Shown here piece after piece: positions 62,272-64,000 of a DNA stretch of 64,000 nt. A program made the translations under genes and the position numbers. Source of the stretch: Bradyrhizobium diazoefficiens (GTDB lineage: Bacteria; Pseudomonadota; Alphaproteobacteria; Rhizobiales; Xanthobacteraceae); assembly GCF_016612535.1 (NCBI RefSeq), contig NZ_JAENXS010000002.1, positions 2,232,001 through 2,296,000 of the forward strand, read 5' to 3'. Position 1 is the stretch's first letter. Every line of letters starts with the position of its first letter. Under the pieces are notes generated by a model, which was not told the DNA's origin, did not search any database, and saw nothing but the letters and a program-made list of their open reading frames with translations.

Positions 62272-63372
62272 GTGCGTTACGACGGTGTCCATAGGCGGTT
62301 TCAGTTGAGCGATTCCAAGCAGCCCGGCAAGACGACCGATGCGAAGAACGTGCTCGTCGTCGAAATGGACGAACGCGTCTATGAATCAACCAAGCTCGCG
62401 GCTCTGTTCGATGAATTGATGGCTCAGGGGACTGCTGCCACGGAAATTCTGCGAAACATCGCGCTTCAGGTGCCGGAGGTACACTCTCCAAAGACCAGGA
62501 TCTCGCTCACGGAATTGATGACGGCTTGCGAGAACGCCATTCGGCTCTCGAGCGATTGGCGCCTGCCCTACCGCGTCGGCGCATCCATCCACATCTCGAC
62601 CTACGGCATGTATGGGTTTGCCATTCTCTGCTGCCCCGATTTTCGCGATGCGATGTCCTTTGCGTGGCGCTACCACTCGCTTGCCGCGCCGCTTGCCACG
62701 ATCGAGTTCAGGGAAGAGAAGGGATTCGCGAGTTGGACAATTGAGCCCAACGCGCGCGCCTCGATCGACCCGCGGGTTTACCGCTTCATCACGGAGATGC
62801 AGATCGGCATCCATATTTCGCTGATGCGCGACATTATGGGCGCGGCATTCGTCCCGGATCATGTCAGCCTCACCTATTCGGAATCCGACGATTTCCGCCT
62901 GCCCGCCGATCTGATCGGATGTCCCATCCGCTACTCCAACAGATTCAATCGGATCGTCTTTCGTTCGGACTGGCTGGATCTGGCCGCACGCCTCGGCAAC
63001 AAAACGACGTATCCGACGATCGTGGCGCTTTGCGATCAGCTTCTTGATGAACTCAAATCGCGGGTTGGGATCGCCGGCGAAATCCGCGCACTTCTGCTGC
63101 GGGATATCGCCAACCCTCCGACGCTTGCCGCCGTCGCAAAGCTGCTCGACATCAGCGATCGCTCGCTGCGGCGCCGGCTTCGCCAGCAGGGCATTTCCTT
63201 CCGCGGCCTCCTGGATGAGCTCCGGAGCCACATCGCTCTGAGATATCTGCGCACGACGAAGCTTGCCAACGAGGATATCGCGCTGGCGCTGGGATTCAGC
63301 GACGCGGCAAATTTCCGCCGCGCCTTTCGCCGCTGGACGAAGAAATCGCCGAGCGAGATCAGGACCGAATAA
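62272..63372 (+). CDS. AraC family transcriptional regulator (OruR/Arabinose_bd type)
   Basis: A 366-residue AraC protein of the large type with an N-terminal ligand domain of about 250 residues (GMYGFAILCCPDFRDAMSFA, DPRVYRFITEMQIG) and two helix-turn-helices at the C-terminus (TLAAVAKLLDISDRSLRRRL, NEDIALALGFSDAANFRRAF). The GTG at 62272 starts the long version; a TTG at 62305 is possible. This group controls fatty-acid, ornithine or hydrocarbon pathways. Divergent from the PHA operon, it is the likely activator of that operon in response to a fatty acid. Confidence 0.9.
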   Translation: MRYDGVHRRFQLSDSKQPGKTTDAKNVLVVEMDERVYESTKLAALFDELMAQGTAATEILRNIALQVPEVHSPKTRISLTELMTACENAIRLSSDWRLPYRVGASIHISTYGMYGFAILCCPDFRDAMSFAWRYHSLAAPLATIEFREEKGFASWTIEPNARASIDPRVYRFITEMQIGIHISLMRDIMGAAFVPDHVSLTYSESDDFRLPADLIGCPIRYSNRFNRIVFRSDWLDLAARLGNKTTYPTIVALCDQLLDELKSRVGIAGEIRALLLRDIANPPTLAAVAKLLDISDRSLRRRLRQQGISFRGLLDELRSHIALRYLRTTKLANEDIALALGFSDAANFRRAFRRWTKKSPSEIRTE

Positions 63373-63498
63373 GCTGGCCAGCAAATTCGACGCAGCGCCG
63401 CCGAGGCTCGATCGAAAATGGGACCGTCGCGCCGAACATTTTTCCTCGGCGCGCGCCGGCACCCGCCGTGAGAGGCTTTGGGATTTGCACACGCATCC

Positions 63499-64000
63499 CT
63501 ATGCTTGCGCGGCTCTGGTCTTCGTGAAGTCGGGCTTGCGCTTCTCCACGAAGGCCGTCAGCGCCTCCCGCGCGTCGTCAGATCGCACCTGCACGCTGAA
63601 CTCCTCGTTCTCGGCCTTCATCGCTGCCCCGATCTGGTCGCGGAACGGTTGTTTCATGAGCCTCTTGCTTGCCTGCATCGCCCCCGCCGGCTTCGCCGCC
63701 AGCTTCCGCGCCGTTTCGGTTGCCAGTCCCAACACGTCCTGGTCGGGCACGACACGGGTAATCAGACCCAATTCCGCGGCACGTTTGGCATCGAAGGGAG
63801 TTCCCAGCAGGATCAGTTCCGCCGAGCGGACGTGCCCGATCCTCGCCGGTATCGAGCAGCTCGATCCGAATTCCGGCACGACTGCGAGATTGATGAACGG
63901 CATTTGGAACGTCGTGCTCTCGCCTGCGTAGACGAAGTCACAATGCGTCAGCATGGTGGTGCCGCCGCCGATGGCAGCTCCATGGACAGCCGCAACCAGC
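63499..64000 (-). CDS. Enoyl-CoA hydratase/isomerase family protein (5' end beyond window)
   Basis: Partial crotonase: the last 166 codons, cut by the window's right edge. It reads through AAVHGAAIGGGTTMLTHCDF (second oxyanion loop) and ELILLGTPFDAKRAAELGLI to a terminal KPDFTKTRA. The classical hydratase glutamates are replaced by Thr and Phe, and an acidic residue sits in VVPEFGSS, the arrangement of PaaG/ECI-type isomerases, as in the crotonase at 1662. It is convergent with the AraC gene at 62272. Confidence 0.85.
   Translation of the reverse strand, partial: LVAAVHGAAIGGGTTMLTHCDFVYAGESTTFQMPFINLAVVPEFGSSCSIPARIGHVRSAELILLGTPFDAKRAAELGLITRVVPDQDVLGLATETARKLAAKPAGAMQASKRLMKQPFRDQIGAAMKAENEEFSVQVRSDDAREALTAFVEKRKPDFTKTRAAQA

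Noticed and set aside
61903..62292. 129-codon minus-strand open frame upstream of the acyl-CoA ligase
   Set aside because: Overlaps the AraC start, has no recognisable domain and no ribosome site; treated as a chance frame.
1..64000. CRISPR arrays, tRNA or rRNA genes, IS elements, integrases, riboswitches
   Set aside because: I looked for repeated spacers, transposase motifs and clover-leaf or conserved RNA elements and saw none.

Overview
This 64 kb window is GC-rich, densely coding bacterial DNA with no rRNA, tRNA, IS element, phage gene or CRISPR array that I could see. The gene repertoire is that of a metabolically versatile alphaproteobacterium: orphan periplasmic branched-chain-amino-acid-type binding proteins, many CaiB, MaoC, crotonase and acyl-CoA dehydrogenase genes, IclR, TetR, AraC and LacI regulators, a Tat-exported molybdenum hydroxylase and OpgC. 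The Bradyrhizobium/Rhodopseudomonas group fits best. That placement is inference from gene style, not from a marker gene.

Region 1 (1-12.8 kb) holds a leuC paralogue, crotonases, two dienelactone-hydrolase-like genes, three NTF2/SnoaL-fold proteins, an FAH-family hydrolase, a methylmalonate-semialdehyde-type dehydrogenase, a TetR regulator, an SDR, an NmrA-like protein and a LivJ-like binding protein. A 32-bp near-perfect palindrome lies upstream of the dehydrogenase, and a weaker relative lies upstream of the NmrA-like gene.

Region 2 (13-20.4 kb) is a tight operon, MmgE/PrpD - MaoC - acyl-CoA dehydrogenase - MaoC - CaiB - CitE/HpcH, divergent from a LacI-family regulator. It resembles the known itaconate (C5 dicarboxylate) degradation loci: CoA transfer, hydration to citramalyl-CoA, cleavage to acetyl-CoA and pyruvate. 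Two CG-centred palindromes flank the divergent promoters.

Region 3 (20.4-27.3 kb) has a CaiB pair (one member lacking the catalytic Asp), a nitronate-monooxygenase-family flavoprotein, an IclR regulator, a 2-hydroxyacid dehydrogenase and a second orphan binding protein. A 14-bp palindrome (ATCACATATGTGAT and close variants) recurs at the IclR/CaiB, hydroxyacid dehydrogenase/binding-protein and leuC/crotonase divergent promoters, which suggests one regulon spread over 25 kb.

Region 4 (27.3-47.2 kb) looks like aromatic and aldehyde catabolism: an AAHS-type MFS transporter, an FAD aromatic hydroxylase, a MetA-like outer-membrane channel, two AraC regulators, a resorcylate-type decarboxylase, a TetR-linked acyl-CoA ligase/crotonase/CocE-hydrolase operon, a two-subunit molybdenum hydroxylase, DoxX, pirin, OpgC and LysR.

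Region 5 (47.2-64 kb) has two linked blocks. One is a catabolic operon with a VOC protein, an LLM flavin monooxygenase, a flavin reductase fused to an IclR-type effector domain, an alpha/beta hydrolase, an MFS transporter and a crotonase, divergent from an IclR regulator with a perfect operator-like repeat. The other is a compact polyhydroxyalkanoate operon, acyl-CoA ligase - phaJ-like - class II phaC - phaZ - phasin - acyl-CoA dehydrogenase - ThDP enzyme, with overlapping start and stop codons, divergent from an AraC regulator. The window ends inside another crotonase gene.
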